Shown: positions 23,672 through 31,129 of the stretch, one piece after another
Layout of the letters: each line of letters opens with the position of its first letter
How positions within the stretch are numbered: the stretch's first letter is position 1
DNA from: a virus
Direction: 5' to 3' (one strand)
Length of the DNA: 62,994 nucleotides
IMG/VR virus record: IMGVR_UViG_3300048839_001305
Span: 1 to 62,994 of that record
Made by a program: the position numbers and the translations under genes
Notes under the pieces: model-generated
Databases searched by the model: none
Told to the model about the DNA's origin: nothing
What the model saw: the letters and a program-made list of their open reading frames with translations, nothing else

Positions 23672-24303
23672 GTCGCGGCCGTCTCGCGCTCCAGCACGGC
23701 CAGCATATGCACCATCTTCAGCTCGCGCCCGGTCGGATAGGACTCGAACAGGCGCACGGTGTAGCCGCCCAGGGCGGCCGTGGCGTCCATGAGTTCGCGA
23801 CAGATGCGCGTCGGGTACTCGCGCCACACGGCGTGGTTGCCGTAGCGGGCAACGAACGGCTCCAGCCGCTCGGTCTGCCAGGCGGAGCCGCCCTGGGCCT
23901 TGAAGCGCAGGCCGTCATTGACCACCACCACCATCCGCGCCGCGAAGGGCCGGGTCGAGCCGAAGTAGGCGTCGAGGGTGTCCCAGGCCGAGCCGTAGGG
24001 ATCAACGTCCAGGTAGTTGAAGGTCAGGTGACGCCCGGCCCCGGCGGCCAGGGCCATCTCCACGTCGGCTTCGTAGACGCTCCACGTCGGCCGCTGCGCC
24101 GCCAGCAGCACCGCCTTGTCCGGGTCGGTCTCAAAGACCGCGCCGTCCTCCACGTGGGTGTACACCGAGGCGAAGACGTCACCCCGGCCGCCGTGGGTTT
24201 CGCAGATGATCGGCGTCTCGCCGAGGGCGGCCAGGGCCGTCTGGCGGAGCATCACCTTCTGGCTCAGGGTCAGGTTGTCCAGCTTGGGCGGTCTGTCGCT
24301 CAT
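23668..24303 (-). CDS. Class I SAM-dependent methyltransferase-like protein
   Basis: 211 residues, minus strand, start at 24303 with AGGAG upstream on that strand. ETHGGRGDVFASVY (about 35-48) looks like motif I, FETDPDKA places an acidic residue where AdoMet ribose binds, and NYLDVDPYG (about 96-104) resembles a motif IV DxDPYG as in Trm1-type RNA methyltransferases. The substrate is unknown: RNA and DNA are both possible. It lies 3 bases downstream of the ParB-like gene and is co-transcribed with it. Confidence 0.65.
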   Translation of the reverse strand: MSDRPPKLDNLTLSQKVMLRQTALAALGETPIICETHGGRGDVFASVYTHVEDGAVFETDPDKAVLLAAQRPTWSVYEADVEMALAAGAGRHLTFNYLDVDPYGSAWDTLDAYFGSTRPFAARMVVVVNDGLRFKAQGGSAWQTERLEPFVARYGNHAVWREYPTRICRELMDATAALGGYTVRLFESYPTGRELKMVHMLAVLERETAAT

Positions 24304-24306
24304 AGC

Positions 24307-25005
24307 TTACTCCTCTTCCCCGGCGGTCGCCGCGGACTTGGCCGCGGCCGTCTCGCCCTGCGTCCGAAGGTAGTGGGAGCAGATCGCCCCCAGGGCGGCG
24401 GCGCGGTTCTTCAGCCCGGTGGCCTTCAGCGCCCGCTCAACGGCGTCCAGGTCGTCGCCGATGGCAATCGTCACCTTGACCGAGGGGGCCAGGCGGAAGC
24501 CGTCATAGACGCCCTCACGGGCCGGTTTGGCCGACGGGTCGCCCAGGGCGCGCTTGGCGATCTCCACCTGGGCGTCGATCTGCCCGCGCAATCGCTCGCG
24601 CGCCGACTGCACCTTCTCGTTTTCGACCTTCATCTGTTCCAGCAGGGCGTTCAGGGCCAGGGCGTTGGTCTCGGCCCATCCCCCGATGGCGTCGTGGAAG
24701 GCCAGTTCCTCGTCGGCTTCCTCGTCGGTGAGGTCGAGGATGACGCAGGGCCAGAACAAATCCGGGTCGGTCGCCTTGCGCAGGTGGCCGTCGATGATGA
24801 CCAGTCGCCCGTCGGCGCGGGCCGAGGGGTAGACCTTCAGCACGTCGGTGATGCCAACCGTCTCCAGGCGGCCGTCGAGCGCCTCGCGTTGGTAGAGCGG
24901 GTGAATGCGCCAGTTGCCGTCATGGTCCAGCAGATCGCCGGCGCGGATGAGCCGCATCTCCACGACGCGGTTGCGAACGGTCTTGGGGTTGAGTCGTGTG
25001 TCCAT
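24307..25005 (-). CDS. ParB-like N-terminal domain protein
   Basis: 232 residues, minus strand. The start at 25005 was chosen over 25029 because AAGGGG lies just upstream of it. Residues 14-100 follow a ParB-like layout (MRLIRAGDLLDHDGNWR, LYQREALDGRLETVGITDVL, LVIIDGHLRKA), where IDGHLR replaces the usual GERR box, as in phage ParB/methylase-associated proteins. The helical middle (about 105-160) is coiled-coil. It forms a two-gene minus-strand operon with the methyltransferase-like gene and has a promoter with a possible very short leader. Confidence 0.7.
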   Translation of the reverse strand: MDTRLNPKTVRNRVVEMRLIRAGDLLDHDGNWRIHPLYQREALDGRLETVGITDVLKVYPSARADGRLVIIDGHLRKATDPDLFWPCVILDLTDEEADEELAFHDAIGGWAETNALALNALLEQMKVENEKVQSARERLRGQIDAQVEIAKRALGDPSAKPAREGVYDGFRLAPSVKVTIAIGDDLDAVERALKATGLKNRAAALGAICSHYLRTQGETAAAKSAATAGEEE

Positions 25006-25012
25006 GCCCCTT

Positions 25013-25053
25013 ATTCTAGCATATTGCAACGAATCTCAACCATGTGCTACAAT
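25013..25053. promoter_or_regulatory. Divergent promoters sharing the recurring motif (site c)
   Basis: Minus strand: TTGAGA, 15 bases, TAGAAT (25018-25013) driving the ParB-like gene, with the -10 box ending 7 bases before its ATG. Plus strand: TTGCAA (25024-25029), 18 bases, TACAAT (25048-25053) driving genes to the right. Both span the motif GGTTGAGATTCGTTGC (minus, 25041-25026). One bound protein could control both directions. Confidence 0.65.
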
Positions 25054-25119
25054 AACGGCTATTGTTGTCAAGTGCAGGCGGCATAGCGCGGATACACGTT
25101 CCGCCAGGGTGAGTGCATC

Positions 25120-25506
25120 GTGGATGAATCCCAACCAGACCGGGAAGCATCGACCGGCGCGTTACCTGACGCGACCGGGGATGGGCTGGGCGTGCTGGGC
25201 ACGCTCATGGAAATTGCCCACCGGCAGGGGGCGCAGGCCGAGCGCCAGGCGCAGGCCGAGCGCCAGATGACCGCCCAGGAGGCGCGTCTGGCGCAGCTGG
25301 AAGAGACGGCCGTGCGCCGCGTCGAGGCGTTGGGCCAGGAGAACGCCACCCTGCGCGAGACGCTGATGCTGGCCAACGGCGTTCTGGGGGAGATTCTGGC
25401 GGCGTGCCGGCGGCACGGCTGGTCGGAAGCGGCCGGCCCGGGCGCGCTGGAGTGGCTGGATCACGTCCTGGCCTACGGCGCGGCGGGATGGCCGTCGGTA
25501 AACTAG
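25120..25506 (+). CDS. Coiled-coil hypothetical protein
   Basis: 128 residues from GTG 25120. Residues 28-85 form a strong coiled coil with a QAQAERQ repeat. The C-terminus is a short helical domain. First plus-strand gene after the divergent promoter, so it may be controlled together with the ParB/methyltransferase pair. Confidence 0.6.
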   Translation: MDESQPDREASTGALPDATGDGLGVLGTLMEIAHRQGAQAERQAQAERQMTAQEARLAQLEETAVRRVEALGQENATLRETLMLANGVLGEILAACRRHGWSEAAGPGALEWLDHVLAYGAAGWPSVN

Positions 25507-25508
25507 CA

Positions 25509-25952
25509 ATGCCGCCCCACACCACCCAAGCCAGTGTCAAATCGTGGAAGACCTGCCCGCGCTGCGGGCTGATGGTCTACAAGTCATCCCGCGCCGATCA
25601 CGACCGGCGCTGCCTGCTGGTTGCCGCCCACTACGGGTCGGCGGCCCGGATGGTGGCCCTGTTCCGGGACAGCGAGACGTTGACCGCCGCGGCCCTGGCC
25701 CGCCGCGCCGTGGGGGTGGGGATGCACTTCGTCACCGATCTGCTCGTGGCCGGCGGCGTGAGTTATGAGGAGATCGACGCCCGCGCCGCGGTCAAGACGC
25801 CGCGCGAGCCGCACCCCCACTGCCGTCGCTGCGAAGTGGCTCTCGACGCCCGTGGGGTACGGCCGTCACCGGATGACCCGACGCTGTGCGCCTGGTGCGC
25901 GGCTGAACTGGCGGTCGAGGACAGGGCAGGGAGGGCGACTTGCGCGCGATAG
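25509..25952 (+). CDS. Hypothetical protein with two zinc-finger-like motifs
   Basis: 147 residues from ATG 25509; ATG 25488 is an alternative. CPRCGLMVYKSSRADHDRRC (about 16-35) is a C2HC-type finger. CRRC (about 105-108) and CAWC (about 127-130) form a second zinc site. A helical linker of about 50 residues separates them. Nucleic-acid binding is plausible. Confidence 0.6.
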   Translation: MPPHTTQASVKSWKTCPRCGLMVYKSSRADHDRRCLLVAAHYGSAARMVALFRDSETLTAAALARRAVGVGMHFVTDLLVAGGVSYEEIDARAAVKTPREPHPHCRRCEVALDARGVRPSPDDPTLCAWCAAELAVEDRAGRATCAR

Positions 25953-26131
25953 AACATTTATGCGATACTGCCGGTGCAGTTCCCTCCAGAGGGGCGGCCG
26001 TGTTCTTCCCTCACACCGGTTCACAGACAGACCGGCGGCCGCCCCTATCCTCCTTCACCCGTCGCCCACCGGCCGCGCCCGCCGACCACGCGCCCCGTGG
26101 GCACTCCGGTACTGGTTCGCATAGACAACGC
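25953..26131 (+). other. Intergenic region with no clear signals
   Basis: 179 bases, or 324 up to 26276 if the weak gene at 26132 is not real. GC-rich and Pro/Arg-coding in all frames. I see no promoter, strong hairpin or tRNA in it. Confidence 0.4.
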
Positions 26132-26280
26132 ATGAAACATATCCCACACTTTTATCTTCCTCAAGCACAATTCAACCTCACCGGCGGATCACCGGCGACA
26201 CCGGAGCGCACGGCCGCGACATCACGCTGCGCGGGGATGACATCGACCGCGCCGCCGGAGAGGGGAGAGTGACACGATGA
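26132..26280 (+). CDS. Small gene apparently frameshifted by an 11-base duplication
   Basis: ATG 26132 opens a frame of 46 codons ending at TGA 26272. After codon 18 (FNLTG) the composition becomes unlike coding sequence. The frame that ends at TGA 26280 then looks better, encoding TGDTGAHGRDITLRGDDIDR. The junction holds TCACCGGCG twice (26178-26186 and 26189-26197). Deleting one 11-base unit joins the two halves into a 45-codon gene. It could be a broken gene, a variable one, or chance. Confidence 0.3.
26178..26197 (+). repeat. 11-base near-tandem duplication
   Basis: TCACCGGCG occurs twice with a 2-base spacer. The 11-base period is not a multiple of three, so gain or loss of a copy changes the reading frame of the small gene at 26132. 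Confidence 0.6.
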
Positions 26281-26495
26281 ACGCCGCGCAGCGTGTATGT
26301 GTAATGGCCTGGGGCAGCGTCCTGGCCGCGCCCTGGGCGGCCGTGGCCACGGCCGTACTGGTGGGCACGCTGGCCGGTTTCTATCATCAGGGGCAGGTAG
26401 TGGTTGCCCGCCGCGAGGCGCTGGCGGCCGTGGAACGGGAGATGGCCCGGCGGCGCGCCAACGTGCGCGGGCCGTTCATCCGGCGGAACGAGTAG
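26277..26495 (+). CDS. Small membrane protein
   Basis: 72 residues; GGGGAGAG precedes ATG 26277. A hydrophobic segment spans about 9-37 (probably one long or two short helices), followed by a basic helix (ARREALAAVEREMARRRA). The basic C-terminus is predicted to be cytoplasmic. Unknown role. Confidence 0.55.
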   Translation: MNAAQRVCVMAWGSVLAAPWAAVATAVLVGTLAGFYHQGQVVVARREALAAVEREMARRRANVRGPFIRRNE

Positions 26496-26507
26496 GGGGT
26501 AGGGGAG

Positions 26508-27242
26508 ATGTTGACCGGGGAGCAGGTAGAGGCAATCGAGCGCCGCGCGGAGGCGTGGGTAGCCGGGCTGACGCTGGCCGACGACGACGCCTTTCACACG
26601 GCCGTCGAGGTGCAGTTAAACCGGCTGACGCTGCCGCCGCTGGACAAGCGACGGACAACGGCGCTGGCGCTGGCCGAGGTGGGGCTGACCGAGGCGTCGC
26701 GGGAGGGGGTCTTCCGGCGCAAGGACACCATCTCGCGCCGCATCTTCTACGGTGGGGACAGGAACTGGTATCACGGCGAGGAGTTCCGGGACGTACTGGA
26801 ACACCTCATTGCCCTGCACAGGCGCTGGTCGGCCGGCGCCACGGCGCGGAAAGCGGCGGCCGAGTTCAACGACAAGGTAGACAAGCTGCGGGCGGCCGAG
26901 CACGACATCGGCCGGCAGATGTTCATGATGGCGCTCCAGATGGTCGGCTCGCCGCTGTGGGAGGTGGAGGTCACCGACGCCGAGGGGCGCGAGGTGACGT
27001 GGAAGCCGGCGCGGTGGACGATGGCCGACCTGCCGCGCATTGCCGACGCGGCGTCGAAGCTGACGCGCCTGTCGCTGGGCATGGCCCCCGGCGGCCGTCA
27101 GGAAGTGGCCGTCATGGACTGGACGCAGCATCTACCCGACGGCATCACCCCGGCGCAGGCCGAGGCGGCGATGGAGAGCTGGGCGCGGACACTGGCGGCC
27201 GGGACGGCGGCGGCCGAAGGGGATGAGGACGATGACGAGTAA
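26508..27242 (+). CDS. Helical phage protein, candidate small terminase or DNA-binding factor
   Basis: 244 residues; GGGGAG precedes ATG 26508. LAEVGLTEASREGVFRRKDT looks like a helix-turn-helix in which target sites are read by short helices, as in small terminases. A long helical region follows (ARKAAAEFNDKVDKLRAAEH), then a beta-rich segment and an acidic tail ending in EDDDE. The large terminase lies 7 kb away, so the assignment is uncertain. Confidence 0.55.
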   Translation: MLTGEQVEAIERRAEAWVAGLTLADDDAFHTAVEVQLNRLTLPPLDKRRTTALALAEVGLTEASREGVFRRKDTISRRIFYGGDRNWYHGEEFRDVLEHLIALHRRWSAGATARKAAAEFNDKVDKLRAAEHDIGRQMFMMALQMVGSPLWEVEVTDAEGREVTWKPARWTMADLPRIADAASKLTRLSLGMAPGGRQEVAVMDWTQHLPDGITPAQAEAAMESWARTLAAGTAAAEGDEDDDE

Positions 27243-27648
27243 GCGTTGGTGCGACAAGTGCAAGATCGAGATACCGCCGTGGGAACCGGCGACCCACCAT
27301 CGCTGGTCGGAGTATTACGACACGTGGGAGCACGCAGACTGCGTCGCGTCACTCAAGACGTATCTCCAGGACGCCCAAAACGCCAAGACTGACGCGGATG
27401 CCCGCAACGCCCGGCTCGTGCAGCAGGTGGAAGCGTTGACCGACGACCTGGCCGACGCCCGCGCCATCCTTGACCTGGCCGAGAAGGCCGCGGCCGTCTG
27501 GGAGCCGGTGGCCGAGATAATGACGGAGTACCACAAGGCGGCGGCCGTCTACGAACGGGCAGCCAAGATTGTTGAGGCGTGTCGCCCATTCGCTGGTGCC
27601 GAGGCGGAGAAGGGCTGGGTGACCACCAGCACGGCCGACGGCGGATGA
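27232..27648 (+). CDS. Zinc-knuckle coiled-coil protein
   Basis: 138 residues. ATG 27232 was preferred; ATG 27223 is possible. WCDKCKIEI with a later His and Cys (WEHADCV) makes an N-terminal zinc knuckle of about 30 residues. Residues 40-85 form a coiled coil. It overlaps the genes on both sides. Confidence 0.6.
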   Translation: MTSKRWCDKCKIEIPPWEPATHHRWSEYYDTWEHADCVASLKTYLQDAQNAKTDADARNARLVQQVEALTDDLADARAILDLAEKAAAVWEPVAEIMTEYHKAAAVYERAAKIVEACRPFAGAEAEKGWVTTSTADGG

Positions 27649-28190
27649 CACGCACGCGGGACTGGCGACGACACCAACGGGAACGCATCCGACGCAGGCG
27701 GGCGCACTATTTCACGGTGCGCTGGGCGCATGAGTTGGGCGACCCTCGGCTCATCGACATTGCCTCCGAACATCCGCAGATATGTTCGTGTGACTTCTGT
27801 CAGAACCACTACCCGCGCGGTAAGTCGCCGGTGGAGTTGCGAGCACCGGGCGCGCCCGCACCACCGTCCGCCTCCGCTCTATCCGAGGAGGCAGCCTTTT
27901 TGGATTCGCCCGACGTGGATACGGACATTGATTGGGACGATGAGGAAGAAGACCTGCTTTATGACGAGATGATGCCGCGCGTCGTCTACGGCCGGAAGAC
28001 CATCAGCGCGTCGGTAGTATACGTGGAGCCGCGCTTCGCATTCCGCGACGAGGAAGAGGTAGACCTGCTGGACGACGAGAGGTTGCCACGGGTTGCCTAC
28101 GGCCGAGAAACATTGAACCTGCCTGTGGTGTACGTGGAGCCACGCTTCGCATTATTCCGCGACGAGGAAGAGGAGATAGACCCAACATGA
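27645..28190 (+). CDS. Basic/acidic hypothetical protein with duplicated 36-residue unit
   Basis: 181 residues starting at an ATGA overlap. The N-terminus is very basic (RDWRRHQRERIRRRRAHYF) and followed by CSCDFC, a pattern seen in small phage proteins with an Arg-rich helix and a cysteine knuckle. The C-terminal half contains two copies of a 36-38-residue unit (DEEE...PRV-YGR...VVYVEPRFA). Opposite charge at the two ends suggests a flexible linker or nucleic-acid binder. Function unknown. Confidence 0.65.
   Translation: MTRTRDWRRHQRERIRRRRAHYFTVRWAHELGDPRLIDIASEHPQICSCDFCQNHYPRGKSPVELRAPGAPAPPSASALSEEAAFLDSPDVDTDIDWDDEEEDLLYDEMMPRVVYGRKTISASVVYVEPRFAFRDEEEVDLLDDERLPRVAYGRETLNLPVVYVEPRFALFRDEEEEIDPT
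27939..28160 (+). repeat. Internal coding duplication
   Basis: Units 27939-28046 and 28047-28160 encode 36 and 38 residues sharing YGR, VVYVEPRFA and DEEE blocks. The stretch GTGGAGCCGCGCTTCGCATT recurs almost exactly, so the duplication is fairly recent. Confidence 0.75.
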
Positions 28191-28906
28191 GACAGCAATG
28201 GAATAGGGAGAAGGCCACGGAGGTCATCGTCTACCTGGTCGAACGGGTAAAGCCGCGGTCGGGCCATACCAAGTCGCGGGCCGTCCTGGAGATCGTCTAC
28301 CAGGCGGACAAGCTGCACCTAGAGCGGTACAGCCGCACGATTACCGGCGATAGCTACGCCGCTGCCCGGAGCGGGATGTACCCGGTTCACACCAACGATC
28401 TGCTCTACGCCGACGACAGCGACGCCTTCCAGTTCGGTGAGAAAGGCGAGCTTGCGGCACGACGGGCGGCCGATCTGATGGAACTGAGCAAGACAGATGT
28501 CGAGTGTCTGGATGAGACGCTGGATCACTACCGCCGCACGAACCACCGCCAGTGGCGGGCCGGAGTGATGGACTGGACGTGGCGCGATGCCACTTACCAC
28601 GGCGCGCTGTTCCGGGATGGGCACCGTCATGATGTCCATCGGGTCCCGCTGCTCGGCGTTATCCTGGGGCTGCCCAATGCCGAGAATATCATTCGGAATA
28701 TCTACGTTACGGGCACTGGGTCGTTGGATGATCCGCCAGAGCCGGCGACATTGGGCGAGGCGCTGAAGCAGATCGGCCGCTGGGGCGAGATCATAGGTGG
28801 CTGCATCGAGCGAGGGGAGCCGATACCGCCGGAAGCTCTTTTTGTATCTCTCCGTGAGCTGACGGCCGCGGCGGTTGGTGGCGCGGGCGGTGGGGGAGTT
28901 GGTTAG
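28187..28906 (+). CDS. Panacea-domain protein (PanA/SocA-like)
   Basis: 239 residues from ATG 28187 (ATGA overlap). The N-terminal region matches the Panacea fold: VIVYLVERVK, KSRAVLEIVYQADKLHLERY and RTITGDSYAAARSGMYPVH, where a helix carrying DKLHLERYG-type residues is characteristic. Panacea domains act as antitoxins in PanAT modules and as the adaptor SocA. No obvious toxin gene is adjacent; the next gene (28935) is a short unknown. The C-terminal 100 residues include a helical segment and a Gly-rich tail. Confidence 0.75.
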   Translation: MRQQWNREKATEVIVYLVERVKPRSGHTKSRAVLEIVYQADKLHLERYSRTITGDSYAAARSGMYPVHTNDLLYADDSDAFQFGEKGELAARRAADLMELSKTDVECLDETLDHYRRTNHRQWRAGVMDWTWRDATYHGALFRDGHRHDVHRVPLLGVILGLPNAENIIRNIYVTGTGSLDDPPEPATLGEALKQIGRWGEIIGGCIERGEPIPPEALFVSLRELTAAAVGGAGGGGVG

Positions 28907-28934
28907 AGAGCTTAGTGGGCAATGGAGGACGGGC

Positions 28935-29183
28935 ATGCGTGAGATGAATCGTTACGAGGGCGAGGTCTACATTACAAAGCCAGGCTACCTGACAGAAAGC
29001 GAGGTTCGCCTCAGCGCGATTGACGATTATCGGCTGACGGACGGGGGAGACCTTATTGTCACGTCGGTCAACGATGACGAATCCATTCGTCAGGTGTGGT
29101 TATTTGCGCGGGGGGCGTGGATTCGCGCGAAGATGGTGGATGTTGGCGCGCAAACGGGGGATGAGCCGTTGGAGGCAGTATGA
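28935..29183 (+). CDS. Small hypothetical protein downstream of the Panacea gene
   Basis: 82 residues from ATG 28935 with GGAGG 6 bases upstream; an earlier in-frame start overlaps the previous gene. Beta-rich (EVYITKPGYL, DLIVTSVNDD, QVWLFARGAWI). Position alone makes it a candidate partner of the Panacea protein; nothing in the sequence proves it. Confidence 0.6.
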   Translation: MREMNRYEGEVYITKPGYLTESEVRLSAIDDYRLTDGGDLIVTSVNDDESIRQVWLFARGAWIRAKMVDVGAQTGDEPLEAV

Positions 29184-29476
29184 GCTACCTTACCGACTTA
29201 CCAGGCCCCGGTTATCCGGCCAGTTCAGCGACCTGGCCTTCTTCGGTCACATACGTGGCCCTCATTTGCCCGCGCTGCGGGGCCAACCACCGGCTGGAGC
29301 AGTGCCCGCAGGTCAAGGCCATCGAGTACCACGAGGACGGCCGCACCATCCGGCGTGTCGAGTTTTTCGACGGGACGGGCGCGCGGCCGTTGGAGATGAC
29401 AATTAGCGTCGGCCCTACGTTGTCAGAAGGAGCCGTGGTTGTGCACCAGGCGTGGCGTATTGGCCGGAATTGTTGA
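29180..29476 (+). CDS. Small zinc-knuckle protein
   Basis: 98 residues from the ATGA overlap. CPRCGANHRLEQC (about 30-42) is a short zinc knuckle. The remainder is beta-rich. It ends 22 bases before the RNA ligase. Confidence 0.55.
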   Translation: MSYLTDLPGPGYPASSATWPSSVTYVALICPRCGANHRLEQCPQVKAIEYHEDGRTIRRVEFFDGTGARPLEMTISVGPTLSEGAVVVHQAWRIGRNC

Positions 29477-29498
29477 CCGAGGAAGAGGAACGGAAAGA

Positions 29499-30140
29499 GT
29501 GATTACCTATCCCAAGATCGAGACCCTGTACGACCGCGATCCGCGCACCTTCAAGGTGCTGCCGGACACGTTGCGCCACCCGGAGTTTGCGCTGATCGCC
29601 CGCTGGCGACTGACCGAGAAGATCGACGGCACGAACATCCGCGTAGGGCTGTCGCCCGACGGCCGCGTGACGTTCGGCGGGCGCACGGACAAGGCCGAGA
29701 TTCCACCCCACCTGCTGACCTACCTGACCGCGACCTTCCCGTCCGAGCGCGTGGCCGCCGCCTTCGACCCCGGCGCGGAGGTGGTGCTGTTCGGCGAGGG
29801 GTACGGCGAGAAGATACAAAGCGGCGGCGACTACCGAACGGGCGTGAGCTTCCGGCTGTTCGACGTGCGCGTGGGCGACTGGTGGCTGAACGCGGCCGAC
29901 GTTGACGACGTGGCCGCCAAGCTAGGCATCCAGACAGCCCCCTGTCTTCAGCGGGACATCATGTTCGTGCGCTATCCCGCGTCGGCCGAGGAACTGCGCG
30001 ATCTGTTGCCGGAGAGCATCGTCGCCGGGGAAGAGGGTCGCGGCCGGCCGGCCGAGGGCATCATCGCCCGCACCGACCCACTGCTGTTCATGCGCGACGG
30101 CCGCCGGGTGATGTGGAAGTTGAAGTTCAAGGACTTCTAG
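29499..30140 (+). CDS. RNA ligase (nucleotidyltransferase superfamily)
   Basis: 213 residues from GTG 29499. All core motifs are present: EKIDGTN (40-46) with Lys41 as the adenylated nucleophile, FGEGYG (98-103, motif IIIa region), FRLFDVRV (118-125, motif III), AEGIIAR (185-191, motif IV) and WKLKFKDF (206-213, motif V). It uses ATP to join RNA ends. Phage RNA ligases repair tRNAs cut by host anticodon nucleases. No polynucleotide kinase partner was seen. The protein ends right after motif V, so it is a minimal catalytic domain. Confidence 0.85.
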   Translation: MITYPKIETLYDRDPRTFKVLPDTLRHPEFALIARWRLTEKIDGTNIRVGLSPDGRVTFGGRTDKAEIPPHLLTYLTATFPSERVAAAFDPGAEVVLFGEGYGEKIQSGGDYRTGVSFRLFDVRVGDWWLNAADVDDVAAKLGIQTAPCLQRDIMFVRYPASAEELRDLLPESIVAGEEGRGRPAEGIIARTDPLLFMRDGRRVMWKLKFKDF

Positions 30141-30141
30141 T

Positions 30142-30615
30142 ATGGACAGTTCAGTCTTCTTCCGTAGCGACTTCTACCGGCAGGCCGATGAGCTGTCGGC
30201 CGCGCTGGTGCGCGTTGAGGCGGCGTGGGCTGACCGCTTCCAGCCGAGTTGGATGATCTTCATCGCCTCGCCGTCGCTGGTGTGGGCGGAGATCGGACAA
30301 AGGTTTTACAAAGATTTCGCCGAAGGGTACGCGGCTGGGATAGAGGGGGGCCACCGCGATTATGCCTACTGGCTCCAGATCACACAGAAGTGGCAGGCGC
30401 GGCCGTGGTTCAACCGTCTGCCGCGGGTGGCGCAGCACGTGATCCTGACCGGGCAGCAGGTGGCCGACGGCCGCTTGAGCGCCGGCGCGGGCCTGTGGCG
30501 CGAGGTTAGTCGGCCGTGGTGGGCGGTGCGCCGGCGGTGGCTCGTTTGGCGGTTCGAGGTGCGCCTAGGGTGGTACATGCGAGAGATCGACGCGGAGGAC
30601 GACGAAGATGTTTGA
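30142..30615 (+). CDS. Hypothetical protein
   Basis: 157 residues, one base after the RNA ligase stop. Trp-rich and helical with an amphipathic C-terminus (WWAVRRRWLVWRFEVRLGWY) that may contact membranes or nucleic acid. It overlaps the next gene by 8 bases. No family recognised. Confidence 0.6.
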   Translation: MDSSVFFRSDFYRQADELSAALVRVEAAWADRFQPSWMIFIASPSLVWAEIGQRFYKDFAEGYAAGIEGGHRDYAYWLQITQKWQARPWFNRLPRVAQHVILTGQQVADGRLSAGAGLWREVSRPWWAVRRRWLVWRFEVRLGWYMREIDAEDDEDV

Positions 30616-31129
30616 GTATTATCGGAACGTGCTGAAGGCCGCCCTGGGTATGGAGACGCGCGCGGCCGACATCTCCGGCCTGGTGGGCGAGGTCGTGCAG
30701 GGCATTGAGCAGGCGTTTGATAGTGGGGAGGTGACGGCCGTCTACTTCATCACCGACCGGGCCATCTGGCGGATGTACCACGACCAGGCGTGCAGCGAGT
30801 CGGTTTATCTGGAAGACGTGAACGGCGATCTGGCCGGGCTAATTGGGCAGCGCATCGTGGCCGCCGAGGAGTCGAGCAGCGACAACCACGACGACCCCCG
30901 CGCCCGTTCGTCGGAGACATGGACATTCTACAAGTTGGCGGCCGAGAACGGGGTCTACGTCACCCTGCGCTGGTGGGGTTCCAGCAACGGCTACTACTCC
31001 GAAGACGTGGACGTGGAGCGATACCCCCCAGAGTGCATCCGCGCCCCGATCAAGGCGAACGACGGCCCCAGCAACCACCGGAAGTTGAAGCGGTTGTGGC
31101 GGCAGTATGGGGGAGGGAAGGCGGCGTGA
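30608..31129 (+). CDS. DUF7448-like phage protein
   Basis: 173 residues from ATG 30608. IWRMYHDQACSESVYLEDVN, a DLIGQRIVAAEE strand, SETWTFYKLAAENGVYVTLR and WGSSNGYYSEDVDV are the conserved blocks of a small phage domain (DUF7448). Its function is unknown to me. Found across unrelated tailed phages, usually among accessory genes as here. Confidence 0.75.
   Translation: MFEYYRNVLKAALGMETRAADISGLVGEVVQGIEQAFDSGEVTAVYFITDRAIWRMYHDQACSESVYLEDVNGDLAGLIGQRIVAAEESSSDNHDDPRARSSETWTFYKLAAENGVYVTLRWWGSSNGYYSEDVDVERYPPECIRAPIKANDGPSNHRKLKRLWRQYGGGKAA

Noticed and set aside
24982-25003. Extra match to the recurring motif near GGTTGAGTCGTGTGTCC
   Set aside because: It lies inside the first codons of the ParB-like gene and matches only the first half of the consensus, so it was not counted as a seventh site.
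23428-25086. Long plus-strand ORF (552 codons)
   Set aside because: It lies opposite the methyltransferase-like and ParB-like genes on the minus strand. Its product has the low-complexity Arg/Gly/His pattern of antisense frames in GC-rich DNA, while the minus-strand products show recognisable domains.
26508-27242. Firm call of small terminase subunit
   Set aside because: The helix-turn-helix is plausible but the gene is 7 kb from the large subunit, and gene 33666 is better placed. Left as one of two candidates.
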